Assembly: GCA_016717595.1 (NCBI GenBank)
Contig: JADKFE010000041.1
Coordinates: 1 to 64,000 of the forward strand
Reading direction: 5' to 3'
DNA: 64,000 nt
Source of the DNA: Deltaproteobacteria bacterium
GTDB lineage: Bacteria > Myxococcota_A > UBA796 > CAJQPC01
Part shown: one piece after another, positions 26,542-35,796 of the stretch
Layout: each line of letters begins with the position of its first letter
Position numbering within the stretch: the stretch's first letter is position 1
Made by a program: the position numbers and the translations under genes
Notes under the pieces: model-generated
What the model was told of the DNA's origin: nothing
Database searches by the model: none
Seen by the model: the letters and a program-made list of their open reading frames with translations, nothing else

Positions 26542-29500
26542 CTAGGTTGATGGGGCCGCGCGAAGGAGCCCCAGATGATCCATCCACTCCCATAACTCGG
26601 GATCTGCGCGTTCGCGAAGCCGCACCAGGAGCGGGCCGCCCCGGGGACGAGGCCCACGGCCAAGGCCCCGGGTGAGCCGCGCCCAGGCCTCACGCCGCGC
26701 CGGGCTGCCCGGGGGAGACAAGGCCGCGTCGAGCACGCCGAGCTGCAGGCGGTCCGTCGCCTCCCAGGGCCGCCAGTCGCCCCGGGTCGCGGCGTCGAGG
26801 TCGTGCCGAGCGGCGGCGTCTTGGCCGAGCAGGGTGTGCGCCCAGGCCCGCAGGAGCAGGGCCCGGCGCTCGGCGAGGCCGTCATCGACGCCGCGCAACA
26901 CATCCACCGCCTCTTGAAGCGCGGCGAGGGCCTCACGATAAGAGCGCTGCAACGCCAAGACCTCGCCGCGGCGCAAGAGCCCACGCCCATGAAGCCCGGG
27001 CAGCCCCGCCCCCGCCGCGGCGCGACAGACCTCCACCAAGGCCGCGTGGCTCTCGTCCAGGCGCCCCAACGACATCAAGGAGCTGGCGACGGCGAGGGCG
27101 CTCTCGACCCGTAGACGCTCATCCCGCGCCCCCGCGGCGAGGGCCACGGCGCGCTGGGCGGAGGCCAAGGCCCCGGCGTGCTCCCCGGAGCTCTGCTGGG
27201 CGTCTACCCAGCTCAGCGCCACCTCGACGGCGTCCGCGGTGTGGTGGGTGGCCTCGGCGAGCTCACGCGCCCGGGAGAGCAGCTCCACGGCCTCCATGAA
27301 CCTCCTGCGCCGCAACATCACCACCCCCATGAGCCGCAGCGCCGTGGGCATCTGCTCGGACCACTCGTGGCGGTAACAGTGCATCAACAGCCGACGGGCC
27401 GGAGAGGCCAAGGAGTCGACCTCTTGCCGCGCCTCGGCCAGCCGGGCCCGAAGCATGAGCCAGCCGCCCCACTCCACGCTGCCTTCAGCCACGCCCATCG
27501 ACGTGAGCGCGCCGCCATAGAGCGAGAGCGCAGACTCCGCGGCCCGCAGAGAGCCCCCTCGGATCGCCCCTTGAATAAATCGTAAAAGATAGGGGCAGGC
27601 CAAGGCCGGCTGGCCCGCTCGAATCAGGTGGGTCGCCGCCCGCAGGCCCTCCTCCCGCCGCGCGACGAGGGCCGCCGCGCAGGCCTCGTGGTTCGCCCGG
27701 CTGTCTTGGGCGGCCTCACGCAAGAGCGCCTCACGCAGCCCCGGGTGGGTAAAGGCCCAGCCTTGGGAGGCGCCCTCAGCGAGCTGATCGATGAACAGCC
27801 GCTGGGTCAAGGTGTCGGGGATCACCACGCCGAGGCGCACGCAGGCGTCTCGCCACAGCTCGTCGTCGATGTCGGGGCCCAACAACGCGGCGAGCTGCAG
27901 CGCCAGGCGCGCGCCGAAGGGCAGCCCCGCGACGAGGCGGTCCACCCGCCCCGACCACACCGAGAGGTGATCGTCGGGCAGGCCCACCTCAGCGCCAGGG
28001 CCGAGGCTGAGCCCGGCGGGGGTCCACACCTGGGGGGTGCGGCGCAGGCACTCCCGCAGCAGCTCCAGCATAAACGCCGGGTGCCCCGCCGCGCGCTGGG
28101 CGAGCTGCTCCAAGAGCCCCGGCTCTACGGCGACGACGCTCTGGGCCAAGGCCGCGCACTCGCTCGTCTCCAAGGGGCGCAGCGACACCTCGACCAGCCA
28201 GCCCAGACGCTCCAGGCGCTCAAGCGCCACGGCCTCGCGGGGGCGCTCGGCGAGCAGATCGGTCTGGGTGGTGATCACAAACAACAGCGGCCGGGGCGCG
28301 CGCATCGTCATCAACAGCGCGTCCTCGAGGGTCAAGAGGCTCTGCAGGCCCCACTCGGCGGCGCCGATCATCACGATGACCGGCCCCTGGCCCGCGAGGC
28401 CGATCAGCGCGTCGCGGGCGGCGTCACGGGCGCGACGGGGCAAAACAGAGACCCGCCCTGAGGCCTCGACGCTCTCCTCTAAGCCCGCGATCACGGACTC
28501 CAGCGCGCCCTCCCGCAGGCCCGCGCCGCCCAACAAGCCCTCAATACGCGCGCGCAGGGCGGCGCCGCTGCTGGCGGCCTCGACGCCCAGGTGAACCCGA
28601 AGCGCCTCCATGAGCGCCGCCGGTCGCACGGGGCTGTGGTCCGCGTAGAGCGTCCGGGCGCCGGTCCGTCGGGTGAGCTCGGCGATGAGCTCTTGGGCCA
28701 GGCGGTTCTTCCCGACCCCAGCTGAGCCCGAGATGAGCAGCGCCGTGGTCTCGCGCCCGGCGAGCACGGCCTCGGCGCGGCGCAACATCGTGCTCAGCTC
28801 GGCCTCACGCCCGACGAAGCGGGGCAGGCGCTCCAGGCCAAGACCGGGGCCGAACCAGGGCTGCCAGCGCGACGGCGTCTGGCGGGGAGGCTCCGGCGGG
28901 CCGCCGTCGGGGGCGTTGACCAAGGCCGCCCACGCGGAGAGGTGCTGCCCCGCCGCCAAGGCCTCACGCCACCGCGACCAGGCCTCGTCAGGCGGCGGGC
29001 CCCAGGCGCCCATCATCTCCCCGAGGGCCCGCAGCTCGTCGCCTTGGGGGTTGGGCCCCTTGGCGCGGCTCGGGCAGAGATCAAACCAACGCACGGCGTC
29101 GGGCTCGCCCTCTTCAGCCGCGAGATGCAGGCGACAAGACTTCACCGCGCCAAAAACGCCCCCCGTCGCGTGAATCGTCGCCAAGGCCGAGAGCGCGCCC
29201 CGGGCCGCTTTTGCCCACCGAAGGGGCGACAACGGGGCGTGGCGATATAACTGACCCTGGGTCATTTCAACCGAGGTCCACGGCGCGCCCAACGGCAAGG
29301 AGCGCCGGGGAAGGTCTCGGGTCATCTCGGCGGCGGCGACGCTGACCTCACCCGCGTCGAGCAAGGTGACGAGGTTGGGGTGGTGGGTCTGGAGCGCCTT
29401 CGTGCGGTCCTCACGCCAGGCCCGCCAGCGCCCGGGGCTGGCCTCGCTCGGGGAGGCGACGATCACCAGGACGCCGGTGCAGCGGTCCTTCGCGCTCCAG

Positions 29501-31893
29501 CCGGTGACCCCGTCTTCAGAGCCCACGGAGACCAAGAGGTCCAGGCCGCCCAAGGGGACGGGCAGCCCCTCCGCCGCCGCCTGACGTAACCTCGTCCCCA
29601 AGGCCGACGCGCCCTCGGCGTCTTTGAGGGCGACCCGCTGCACGAGCGCGATCTCCCACAACCTCGGCGCCATCGCCCGCAGCCGCGCGCGGTCTTGGGC
29701 GTACGCGCGATCTCCGGCGAGCTGCGCGGTGTGGGCGACGTCGGGCCCGGTGAGCTGGGACTCGGCGAGGAGCGCGACCGCCCGATCGTACTGGGCCTCG
29801 ACGGCCTCGGCGTCTCCCTCCAAGACCGCCATCGACATCAACAGCAGGTGCGCCGCGGCGAGCACCCCGGTGCGGCCCCGGCTCGCGGCCTGGGCCCGAA
29901 CCCCCTCCACGAGGGGCCTCGCCCGGACCAGATCCCCCTGATCCACGTAGAGCAGGGCGAGGTTGAGCCGCGGCATGATCGCCTCAGGCGAACGAATCGA
30001 CTCCAGCACCCGCAGCGCGTCTCCGTAGGCCGCCTCCGCCTGCTCCCGCTCACCGCCCGCCCGCAGGATGTCGCCCAAGGTGTTGTGACAGAGCGCCACG
30101 CCGTCCCGGCGACCCACCAAGGTCATCAGCGCCTCGGCGCCGCGCACGAGGCGTTTGGCCTCGTCAAGCTCCCCCAAACCCCAGCGCGCCACGGCCTCGC
30201 CGCGTAGGCTCACCGCGAGGCCGTAGCGGTAAGACGCCGCCCGCGCGATCTGCGCCGCCGCCGCGAACGCCTGCAGCGCCTCCTTCACCCGGCCCTGCTG
30301 GCGCCGGGCCCGCCCCAACAACGACAAGGTCAAGGCGTGGCGGCGTGGGCGCCCCAGGCCGACCTCATGGGTGAGCGCCTCCTCAAAGAGCGCCTCAGAC
30401 AACGACTCTTGGCCTCGACGCCCAGCGACGGCGGCACGATCGTGCAGGCAGTCCGCCACACCCGCCACCTTGCCCAACGAACGAAACCGATCCTCGGCGC
30501 CACGAAGCAACGACTCCGCCCGGTCCAAGGCGCTGGCCTCATAGGCCACCTGGCCCAAGGCCCGCAGCGCGTGTCCGAGGAGCTCGGGATCCTCAGCGCG
30601 TCCCGCCCGGGAGACGGCGTCTTCACCCAGGCGCAGCGCCTCATCAAGCCGCCCCCGCTGTCGCAGAAGCCGCACCCACTCGAATTTTACGGCGAGGCGC
30701 TGGGGATCTGCCTCGCTGAGCCCCAGGGTGTCGACGAGCTGGCTCGCCCGGCCCACGAGCGCGCTCGCGGCCTCGAGGTGGCCCGCCTCCCGCGCGGCGG
30801 CGATGGCGGCGGTGAGGGCGTCCAAGGCGCCGACGACGTCCCCGGCGTTGAGGCGGTGCAAGGCGACGCGGGGGGCGTCTAAGGCGAGGCCATACCGCCC
30901 GGTCAACATCGCCGCGACCTCGGCGCTTCGCCGCTCCAGCTCACCGTCCTCTCGGATCTGGTGCAGGACCGCCGCCCGGGCCTCGGGCCAACGAACCCTC
31001 CAGGCGTCCTCGTGGGCGCCGAGATCCCCGGCGGCGAACAAGGCGCTCAGCCCGGGGGACTCCGCGGGGTGCGGCGGCGCGCCGGGGAACGACGCCCACT
31101 CCAGGGCCGTCACCGTGCCGTCGAGCACCATGAACCGGTCAAACCACACCCGGTCCGCTGGGCTCGTCGCCGCGCGGACCGTGAGCGCCCGCACGATCGC
31201 CTGCTCCCGCAGCGTCGGTGGCGTCGGCGGGAGGATCAGCCGCTGCACCGTCAGGCCCACGGCGACCAGACGCTCGCGAACCTCGTCGGGCGTGAGGTCT
31301 CCATCGGAGATCAGCACCCGCTCCGCGCCAAGGGGCGCCACCAGGGGCGCGAACCACATCACCAGCTCAAGGGTCGGCGGCGGGCCGTCGTCCTGGCCCC
31401 AGTCCTCGAGCAGCCGCACGACCTCTTGCGCCTGCTCGCCGCGACCCACGAACAGGATCAGCCGTGATCGCGCACACAAAGCGGTCAAGATTCGCCGAGA
31501 CATCGCCGCGCGCTCTTCGCCCTCTGGCGCAAACCGCCCCGGAGTCGGCCAGAGGGCCGCCGCGAGGGCCTCGGCCTCACCCTCTCCGCTCAAGCCAAGC
31601 GCCAACAAGCGCGCCCGGAGCGCCTCGACCAAGGCCTCGCCGCGGCACCCTTCGACCCCCAGGGCCCGGCAGAACGTGCCATAGAGCCCATCACCCGGCG
31701 CAGGGATCGCACCGAACCGCACCACGAGCCCCTGGCACGGCACGTCCCCTTTGGTGGCCTCCCGAAGGAAGTCCCGGGACCAACACGAGAACGCGAAGAC
31801 CGAGTCCGCCTCCAAGAGCGTCACCTGAGGCGCCGCGGCGGGGCGCCGCGTTGTGACTTGAGCGTCAGGGCTTGGAGGGCGAGAGGCGCTCAA
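26542..31893 (-). CDS. Giant paralogue with degenerate ATPase, pseudokinase and TPR repeats
   Basis: 1,783 residues, apparently from TTG 31893 (MSASRPPSPDAQVTTRRPAA). It follows the same plan as its downstream neighbour but the key residues are gone. The N-terminal ATPase region has no recognisable Walker A. The kinase-like part (about 780-990, starting LPVPLGGLDLLVSVGSEDGV) has VLVIVASP where the lysine should be, GVFGAVKSCRL in place of HRDxKxxN, and VRWFDLC in place of DFG. The middle ATPase (near 1058) has GSAGVGKNRLAQEL, with Asn replacing the Walker A Thr/Ser, and VIVMIGAAEWG where DE is expected. TPR-like repeats are well preserved (for example ALDRAESLLRGAEDRFRSLG). The frame is intact over 5.3 kb, so it is likely maintained, perhaps as a scaffold or regulator. 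Confidence 0.8.
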   Translation of the reverse strand: MSASRPPSPDAQVTTRRPAAAPQVTLLEADSVFAFSCWSRDFLREATKGDVPCQGLVVRFGAIPAPGDGLYGTFCRALGVEGCRGEALVEALRARLLALGLSGEGEAEALAAALWPTPGRFAPEGEERAAMSRRILTALCARSRLILFVGRGEQAQEVVRLLEDWGQDDGPPPTLELVMWFAPLVAPLGAERVLISDGDLTPDEVRERLVAVGLTVQRLILPPTPPTLREQAIVRALTVRAATSPADRVWFDRFMVLDGTVTALEWASFPGAPPHPAESPGLSALFAAGDLGAHEDAWRVRWPEARAAVLHQIREDGELERRSAEVAAMLTGRYGLALDAPRVALHRLNAGDVVGALDALTAAIAAAREAGHLEAASALVGRASQLVDTLGLSEADPQRLAVKFEWVRLLRQRGRLDEALRLGEDAVSRAGRAEDPELLGHALRALGQVAYEASALDRAESLLRGAEDRFRSLGKVAGVADCLHDRAAVAGRRGQESLSEALFEEALTHEVGLGRPRRHALTLSLLGRARRQQGRVKEALQAFAAAAQIARAASYRYGLAVSLRGEAVARWGLGELDEAKRLVRGAEALMTLVGRRDGVALCHNTLGDILRAGGEREQAEAAYGDALRVLESIRSPEAIMPRLNLALLYVDQGDLVRARPLVEGVRAQAASRGRTGVLAAAHLLLMSMAVLEGDAEAVEAQYDRAVALLAESQLTGPDVAHTAQLAGDRAYAQDRARLRAMAPRLWEIALVQRVALKDAEGASALGTRLRQAAAEGLPVPLGGLDLLVSVGSEDGVTGWSAKDRCTGVLVIVASPSEASPGRWRAWREDRTKALQTHHPNLVTLLDAGEVSVAAAEMTRDLPRRSLPLGAPWTSVEMTQGQLYRHAPLSPLRWAKAARGALSALATIHATGGVFGAVKSCRLHLAAEEGEPDAVRWFDLCPSRAKGPNPQGDELRALGEMMGAWGPPPDEAWSRWREALAAGQHLSAWAALVNAPDGGPPEPPRQTPSRWQPWFGPGLGLERLPRFVGREAELSTMLRRAEAVLAGRETTALLISGSAGVGKNRLAQELIAELTRRTGARTLYADHSPVRPAALMEALRVHLGVEAASSGAALRARIEGLLGGAGLREGALESVIAGLEESVEASGRVSVLPRRARDAARDALIGLAGQGPVIVMIGAAEWGLQSLLTLEDALLMTMRAPRPLLFVITTQTDLLAERPREAVALERLERLGWLVEVSLRPLETSECAALAQSVVAVEPGLLEQLAQRAAGHPAFMLELLRECLRRTPQVWTPAGLSLGPGAEVGLPDDHLSVWSGRVDRLVAGLPFGARLALQLAALLGPDIDDELWRDACVRLGVVIPDTLTQRLFIDQLAEGASQGWAFTHPGLREALLREAAQDSRANHEACAAALVARREEGLRAATHLIRAGQPALACPYLLRFIQGAIRGGSLRAAESALSLYGGALTSMGVAEGSVEWGGWLMLRARLAEARQEVDSLASPARRLLMHCYRHEWSEQMPTALRLMGVVMLRRRRFMEAVELLSRARELAEATHHTADAVEVALSWVDAQQSSGEHAGALASAQRAVALAAGARDERLRVESALAVASSLMSLGRLDESHAALVEVCRAAAGAGLPGLHGRGLLRRGEVLALQRSYREALAALQEAVDVLRGVDDGLAERRALLLRAWAHTLLGQDAAARHDLDAATRGDWRPWEATDRLQLGVLDAALSPPGSPARREAWARLTRGLGRGPRPRGGPLLVRLRERADPELWEWMDHLGLLRAAPST

Positions 31894-31983
31894 GGTCGCC
31901 GCCTAGGGGCGATGGGGTCGGAGATGGCGTACACAGAGTCTCCAGACTCTATCATACTGATGTTGAACCCTCTGGTGTGCTTC

Positions 31984-32466
31984 ATGACGAGAGACCCCGC
32001 CGTGACAAGTCCCCTCTTCGCCTTCTTCTTGGTCGCTTGCCTGCCAGATCTAGGAGAGTCCGGCCCCACCGGTGCGCTTCAATCTGGCGCGTGGACCTTC
32101 ACCATCACCGATGTGCTTCAGGACGAGTGCGACTACGCGCTGGCCCCGGGGGAAACCTTCGACGCCGAGCTGAGCACGAACGGCTCCGCGCTCACCCTGA
32201 GCCTGGGGGACCAGCCCCCACGAACCCTGCTGCGCGACGGCCCAAACCTCAGCGGGCAATGGACTGAGGACGAGCAGGTCCTGGCGACCTGCCTCTACAC
32301 TGTCGCAGGCCAAGACGTGGGTGAGGTCTTTGATCCGACACACCTGAGCCTCAGCGTCTCCGCGAGCGAGTCGCTCACCGGAGACTGCAGCGCCCTCAAC
32401 CCCATCGGATTTCCTTGCGCCTGGGCCGTCACTTACGACGCTTGGGCCGACACCACGGAGCCATGA
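31984..32466 (+). CDS. Small lipoprotein of unknown function
   Basis: A 160-residue lipoprotein: MTRDPAVTSPLFAFFLVACL gives a signal peptide with lipobox LVAC. The mature part has YALAPGETFDAELSTNGSAL and pairs of cysteines (DVLQDECDY, LATCLYTV, GDCSALNPIGFPCAW) that could form disulfides. No family recognised. ATG 31984 is chosen because it places the signal peptide correctly; the frame is open further upstream. The stop overlaps the ATG of the next gene (ATGA), so it is co-translated with the lectin lipoprotein. Confidence 0.7.
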   Translation: MTRDPAVTSPLFAFFLVACLPDLGESGPTGALQSGAWTFTITDVLQDECDYALAPGETFDAELSTNGSALTLSLGDQPPRTLLRDGPNLSGQWTEDEQVLATCLYTVAGQDVGEVFDPTHLSLSVSASESLTGDCSALNPIGFPCAWAVTYDAWADTTEP

Positions 32467-34040
32467 TGCGCCCCACAGCCACCTTCGCCCTCTTTGTGAC
32501 GCTGTTCACCCTCGCCTGTAAGCCCGCCGAGCCCCCCGTTGACACCGCCGTCGAGCCCCCAGAAGAGGAGGTGGTCGACGCCGACGGGGACGGCAGCCCC
32601 TCCACTGAAGACTGCGACGACGACGACGCGGCGGTCAACCCCAGCGCCACCGAGACCTGCGACGGCCTGGACAACAACTGCGACGGCCAGACCGACGAGG
32701 GGGTGCTCACCACCTACACCACCGACGCAGACGGCGACGGGTACGGCGACGACAGCACCGCCACCGAGGCCTGCGCGCCGCCAGAGGGCGCCGTCGAGGT
32801 GGGCGGTGACTGCGACGACGCCGACGCCCGCTACAACCCCGGCGCCGCCGAGACCGACTGCGCCGACCCCAACGACTACAACTGCGACGGCTCCACAGGC
32901 TACGCCGACGGCGACAACGACGGGTACGCCGCCTGCGCGGAGTGTGACGACGGCGACGCCGCGGTGAACCCGGGGGCCACGGAGGTCTGCGACGACCGCG
33001 ACAACAACTGCGACGGCCTCACCGATGAGAACGTCACCGAGACCTGGTGGCAAGACACCGACGGCGACAACTTCGGCGACGCGGACTTCGCCTACATCGG
33101 CTGCGCCCAGCCCGAGGGCTACACCGACAACGTCCTGGACTGCGACGACGGCGACGGCGCGGTGAACCCCGACGCCGACGAGGTCTGCGACGGCCTCGAC
33201 AACGACTGTGACGGCACCATCGACGGCGCCGACGCCATCGACGTGTCCACCTACTACACCGACGCCGACAACGACGGCTTTGGCGACGCCGGCGCTCCCC
33301 TCACCGCCTGCGAGCTCCCCAGCGGCGCCGTCGCCGACAACAACGACTGCGACGACGGGGCGAGCGCCGTGAACCCCGACGCCGACGAGGTCTGCGACGG
33401 CCTCGACAACGACTGCGACGGCGTGACCGACGGCGCCGACGCCATCGACCTCTCCACCTACTACGCCGACGACGACAACGACGGCTACGGCGACGCCAGC
33501 GCTCCCCTCACCGCCTGCGAGGCCCCCAGCGGCGCCGTCGCCGACAACAACGACTGCGATGACGGCGACGGCGACTCCTACCCCGGCGCCGCTGAAGCAT
33601 GTGACAACACCGACAACGACTGCGACACCGAGACCGACGAGGAGGTCTGTGAGTGTACCTTCGAGACCTACGGCGGCCACGAGTACCTGTTCTGCGCTGA
33701 GAACCTCAACTGGGCCGACGCCTACGCCGAGTGCCTGAGCTACGGCTACGACCTCGTCGCGATCACCGACGCCGCTGAAGACGCCTGGGTGTGGGCCACG
33801 GCCTACGCGCTTGTGGACACCGACTGGTGGATCGGCCTGAACGACCACTCAAGCGAAGGCAGCTTCGTGTGGACCACCGGCGAGGCCACGAGCTACACCG
33901 CCTGGTCGCCGGGTGAGCCCAACAACAGCTACCTCGACGGCAGCGCCGAGAACTGCGTACACATCGGCTGGTACGCCCCGACGAGCGCCTGGAACGACTT
34001 CGGCTGCGCCGCGTTGAACCACTTCGTCTGCGAGGGCTGA
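32463..34040 (+). CDS. MopE-type repeat lipoprotein with C-terminal C-type lectin domain
   Basis: 525 residues. Signal peptide with lipobox (MMRPTATFALFVTLFTLACK) anchors it. Residues about 40-400 are repeats of the form DADGDGYGD...CDDGDAAVNPGATEVCDG then LDNDCDG, the Cys/Asp-rich putative metal-binding motif named after MopE. The last 125 residues form a C-type lectin fold: FETYGGHEYLFCAENLNWAD, WWIGLNDHSSEGSFVWTTGE, WSPGEPNN (EPN, usually mannose-type specificity), ENCVHIGW and AWNDFGCAALNHFVCEG (WND calcium motif). A surface sugar-binding adhesin is the likely role. Coupled by ATGA to the preceding lipoprotein gene. Confidence 0.88.
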   Translation: MMRPTATFALFVTLFTLACKPAEPPVDTAVEPPEEEVVDADGDGSPSTEDCDDDDAAVNPSATETCDGLDNNCDGQTDEGVLTTYTTDADGDGYGDDSTATEACAPPEGAVEVGGDCDDADARYNPGAAETDCADPNDYNCDGSTGYADGDNDGYAACAECDDGDAAVNPGATEVCDDRDNNCDGLTDENVTETWWQDTDGDNFGDADFAYIGCAQPEGYTDNVLDCDDGDGAVNPDADEVCDGLDNDCDGTIDGADAIDVSTYYTDADNDGFGDAGAPLTACELPSGAVADNNDCDDGASAVNPDADEVCDGLDNDCDGVTDGADAIDLSTYYADDDNDGYGDASAPLTACEAPSGAVADNNDCDDGDGDSYPGAAEACDNTDNDCDTETDEEVCECTFETYGGHEYLFCAENLNWADAYAECLSYGYDLVAITDAAEDAWVWATAYALVDTDWWIGLNDHSSEGSFVWTTGEATSYTAWSPGEPNNSYLDGSAENCVHIGWYAPTSAWNDFGCAALNHFVCEG

Positions 34041-34049
34041 GCGACGCTC

Positions 34050-34084
34050 CTCAATGAACACGCTCATTGAACGTGTTCATTGAG
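34050..34084. terminator. Inverted repeat between convergent genes
   Basis: CTCAATGAACACG (34050-34062) pairs perfectly with CGTGTTCATTGAG (34072-34084) around a 9-nt loop. It sits exactly between the converging lectin and HTTM genes. There is no T-tract. The loop and arms repeat the words TGAACAC and CATTGA, so alternative pairings exist. Best read as a bidirectional terminator or transcript-end structure. Confidence 0.6.
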
Positions 34085-34089
34085 TGTTC

Positions 34090-34116
34090 ATGCGACAGAT
34101 GCGACAGATGCGACAA
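34090..34116. repeat. Three copies of a 9-nt repeat
   Basis: ATGCGACAG, ATGCGACAG, ATGCGACAA in direct tandem, next to the inverted repeat and just after the stop of the leftward HTTM gene. The same 9-mer occurs at 9859-9867 and 9876-9884 in front of cobQ. Confidence 0.7.
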
Positions 34117-34118
34117 GC

Positions 34119-35087
34119 TCAGCGCCCGGCCCGGGCCTTCACCCACGCCCAGGCCGCGCCCAGCTCATCGGGATGAAACCAGGCCGGGTACAGCGCGAGC
34201 ATCGCCCAGGGGAAGATGCCGAGCTGCATCGTCGCCGCGATGCCCAGGTGTAAGAGCACGCCGACAAACACCCAGAGGTGCATCAGCCGCAGGCGTTTGG
34301 CCCAGGCGCGCAGGCGACCGGGCTGGCCATCGGTCATGCGGAAGTGCATCAGCACCAACATCAGCGGCGCGGTGTTCTCCCAGATGTGGGTCGTCGCCGT
34401 GGCCAGGCTCGTGAGCGGCCACACCGAGGCCAGCCACTCAAAGCTGTGCCGGGCGATGTGGGGATCCTGCAGGATGATGTACAGCGCGTGATAGCCGCCC
34501 AGCGGTGTCCAGGTGAGCGCCGTCTTCTGCACCCCGGCCATCCAGTACATCACGACGATCTGCAAGAGGATCAGGTGACGGGGCCAGGCCGAGACCAGCG
34601 CGCCGTCGCCGAAGAAGCTCCCCGTGCGCCGCCGGGCGTCCAACGACAAGGCGTCGCCGCAGCGGGAGAACAAGAGGATGAACATCACGTTCCGCATCAT
34701 CAGGTCGATGCCGCGGTCGCCCAAGGGCAGAATCTGCGCGAGCTGGGCGTAGGCCAAGATCAGCACGAGGCCGCTCACCCGGGTGAACAGCCCCAAAGCC
34801 CAGGCCAAGGACGCAAAAAATGTGACAGCGTGCAGCCCCGCCGCCGTGGCCTCCGTGGGCGGAAACAGGCGGTAGACCTCGGGCACAGGGTCGCGGTTGA
34901 GCAGGTTCGACGGGAACCCGCCGGCCTCGGGCGGCGCCCACAGCGTCGAGACGAGGTCGAGCTGCCAGGCCTCGGCGAGATCCCAACACAGCACCAGCCC
35001 CAGCAACAGGCGCACCCAGGCCATCGCCGTCGCGGGCTCCTGGTGACTCCAGAGGGCCACCCAATAGCGCCACAGCCGCCCGATCAT
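34119..35087 (-). CDS. HTTM-domain multipass membrane protein, copy 1
   Basis: 322 residues with several hydrophobic segments (MAWVRLLLGLVLCWDLAEAW; AVTFFASLAWALGLFTRVSG; HLILLQIVVMYWMAGVQKTA; LWVFVGVLLHLGIAATMQLG). The pattern YWMAGVQKT...W...GG and the final HLGI-x-x-x-M belong to the HTTM family, membrane proteins related to vitamin-K-dependent gamma-carboxylase. Catalytic function is not established for bacterial members. ATG 35087 overlaps the stop of the upstream partner by 4 nt. A second HTTM protein with the same partner type is at 49787-50752. Confidence 0.85.
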   Translation of the reverse strand: MIGRLWRYWVALWSHQEPATAMAWVRLLLGLVLCWDLAEAWQLDLVSTLWAPPEAGGFPSNLLNRDPVPEVYRLFPPTEATAAGLHAVTFFASLAWALGLFTRVSGLVLILAYAQLAQILPLGDRGIDLMMRNVMFILLFSRCGDALSLDARRRTGSFFGDGALVSAWPRHLILLQIVVMYWMAGVQKTALTWTPLGGYHALYIILQDPHIARHSFEWLASVWPLTSLATATTHIWENTAPLMLVLMHFRMTDGQPGRLRAWAKRLRLMHLWVFVGVLLHLGIAATMQLGIFPWAMLALYPAWFHPDELGAAWAWVKARAGR

Positions 35088-35749
35088 GGCCCCTCCTCGC
35101 CGCGCTTCACCACACGCACCAGCCGCGTCTCGGCGATGGGGTCGGCGTCTTGGCCCGGCGTGACCACATGGGTGCGGATCATCTTCACCCGCACCCGGGT
35201 GGCGTCGGGCCAGTCCTCAAAGGCGTGGCGGGCCACCCAGCGGGCGAAGCTCTCATAGGAGGGCCGCACCTTGGAGGCGTTGTCGTCGTACACGCCGCGC
35301 ACCCGGCGGAAGGTGAGCTGGGGCTCCAGGTAGGCGTGCTCGGGGTCGAGCGCCCGATACACCACCTCAAACTTGCCGTCGCGCTCCACCTCGATCACCA
35401 GCCGGTGGGGGTGGGTGTTGGGGTAGGTGAACAGCCCCCAGCCCTGGCCCGTGCCGGTGATCCGCAACAGCGGCCGAAACGGCTTGATCACCGCGGTGCG
35501 CAGCTCGCTCGTGACCGTGGAGCTCTTCACCGCCAGATCCGTGAGCTCGGCCCGGGTGGTCTTGATGCCCAGCCCGCCGAGCACCTTCACCCAGCCGTTG
35601 AGCTCCTCGACGGCGATCGGGTTCGCCATGGCCTTCGGCGTGGTGGGCGACGGCGGCAGGGGCGAGGCGGCGACGCCGTGCACAAAGATCACGACGGCGA
35701 GGAGCGCCGCGCGCAGCGAGGGGACACGGTCTGATTGGGGACTGGACAT
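35084..35749 (-). CDS. Membrane-anchored or secreted HTTM partner protein, copy 1
   Basis: 221 residues with an N-terminal hydrophobic signal or anchor (LRAALLAVVIFVHGVAASPL). The mature part resembles the product at 49128-49790: I-K-P-F-[RK]-P with T-G-x-G-Q-x-W-x-[LM]-F, [PH]-H-R-[LF]...L-[VE]-[IL]-[ED]-V, a central V-Y-[RK]-x-x-D-[PA]-E segment and a final R-[VA]-[RK] strand before the C-terminus. No named family recognised; the pairing with HTTM is the main clue. It probably sits on the outer face of the membrane with the HTTM protein. Confidence 0.75.
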   Translation of the reverse strand: MSSPQSDRVPSLRAALLAVVIFVHGVAASPLPPSPTTPKAMANPIAVEELNGWVKVLGGLGIKTTRAELTDLAVKSSTVTSELRTAVIKPFRPLLRITGTGQGWGLFTYPNTHPHRLVIEVERDGKFEVVYRALDPEHAYLEPQLTFRRVRGVYDDNASKVRPSYESFARWVARHAFEDWPDATRVRVKMIRTHVVTPGQDADPIAETRLVRVVKRGEEGP

Positions 35750-35796
35750 GCGGGCCTAGGGTAGCGCAGCGCGGCGCGTGGAGGTAGCCTGCGACC

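Noticed and set aside
32433..33848. 471-codon minus-strand frame rich in Val/Gly/Ala
   Set aside because: Antisense shadow of the MopE repeats; composition follows from GAC-rich codons read backwards.
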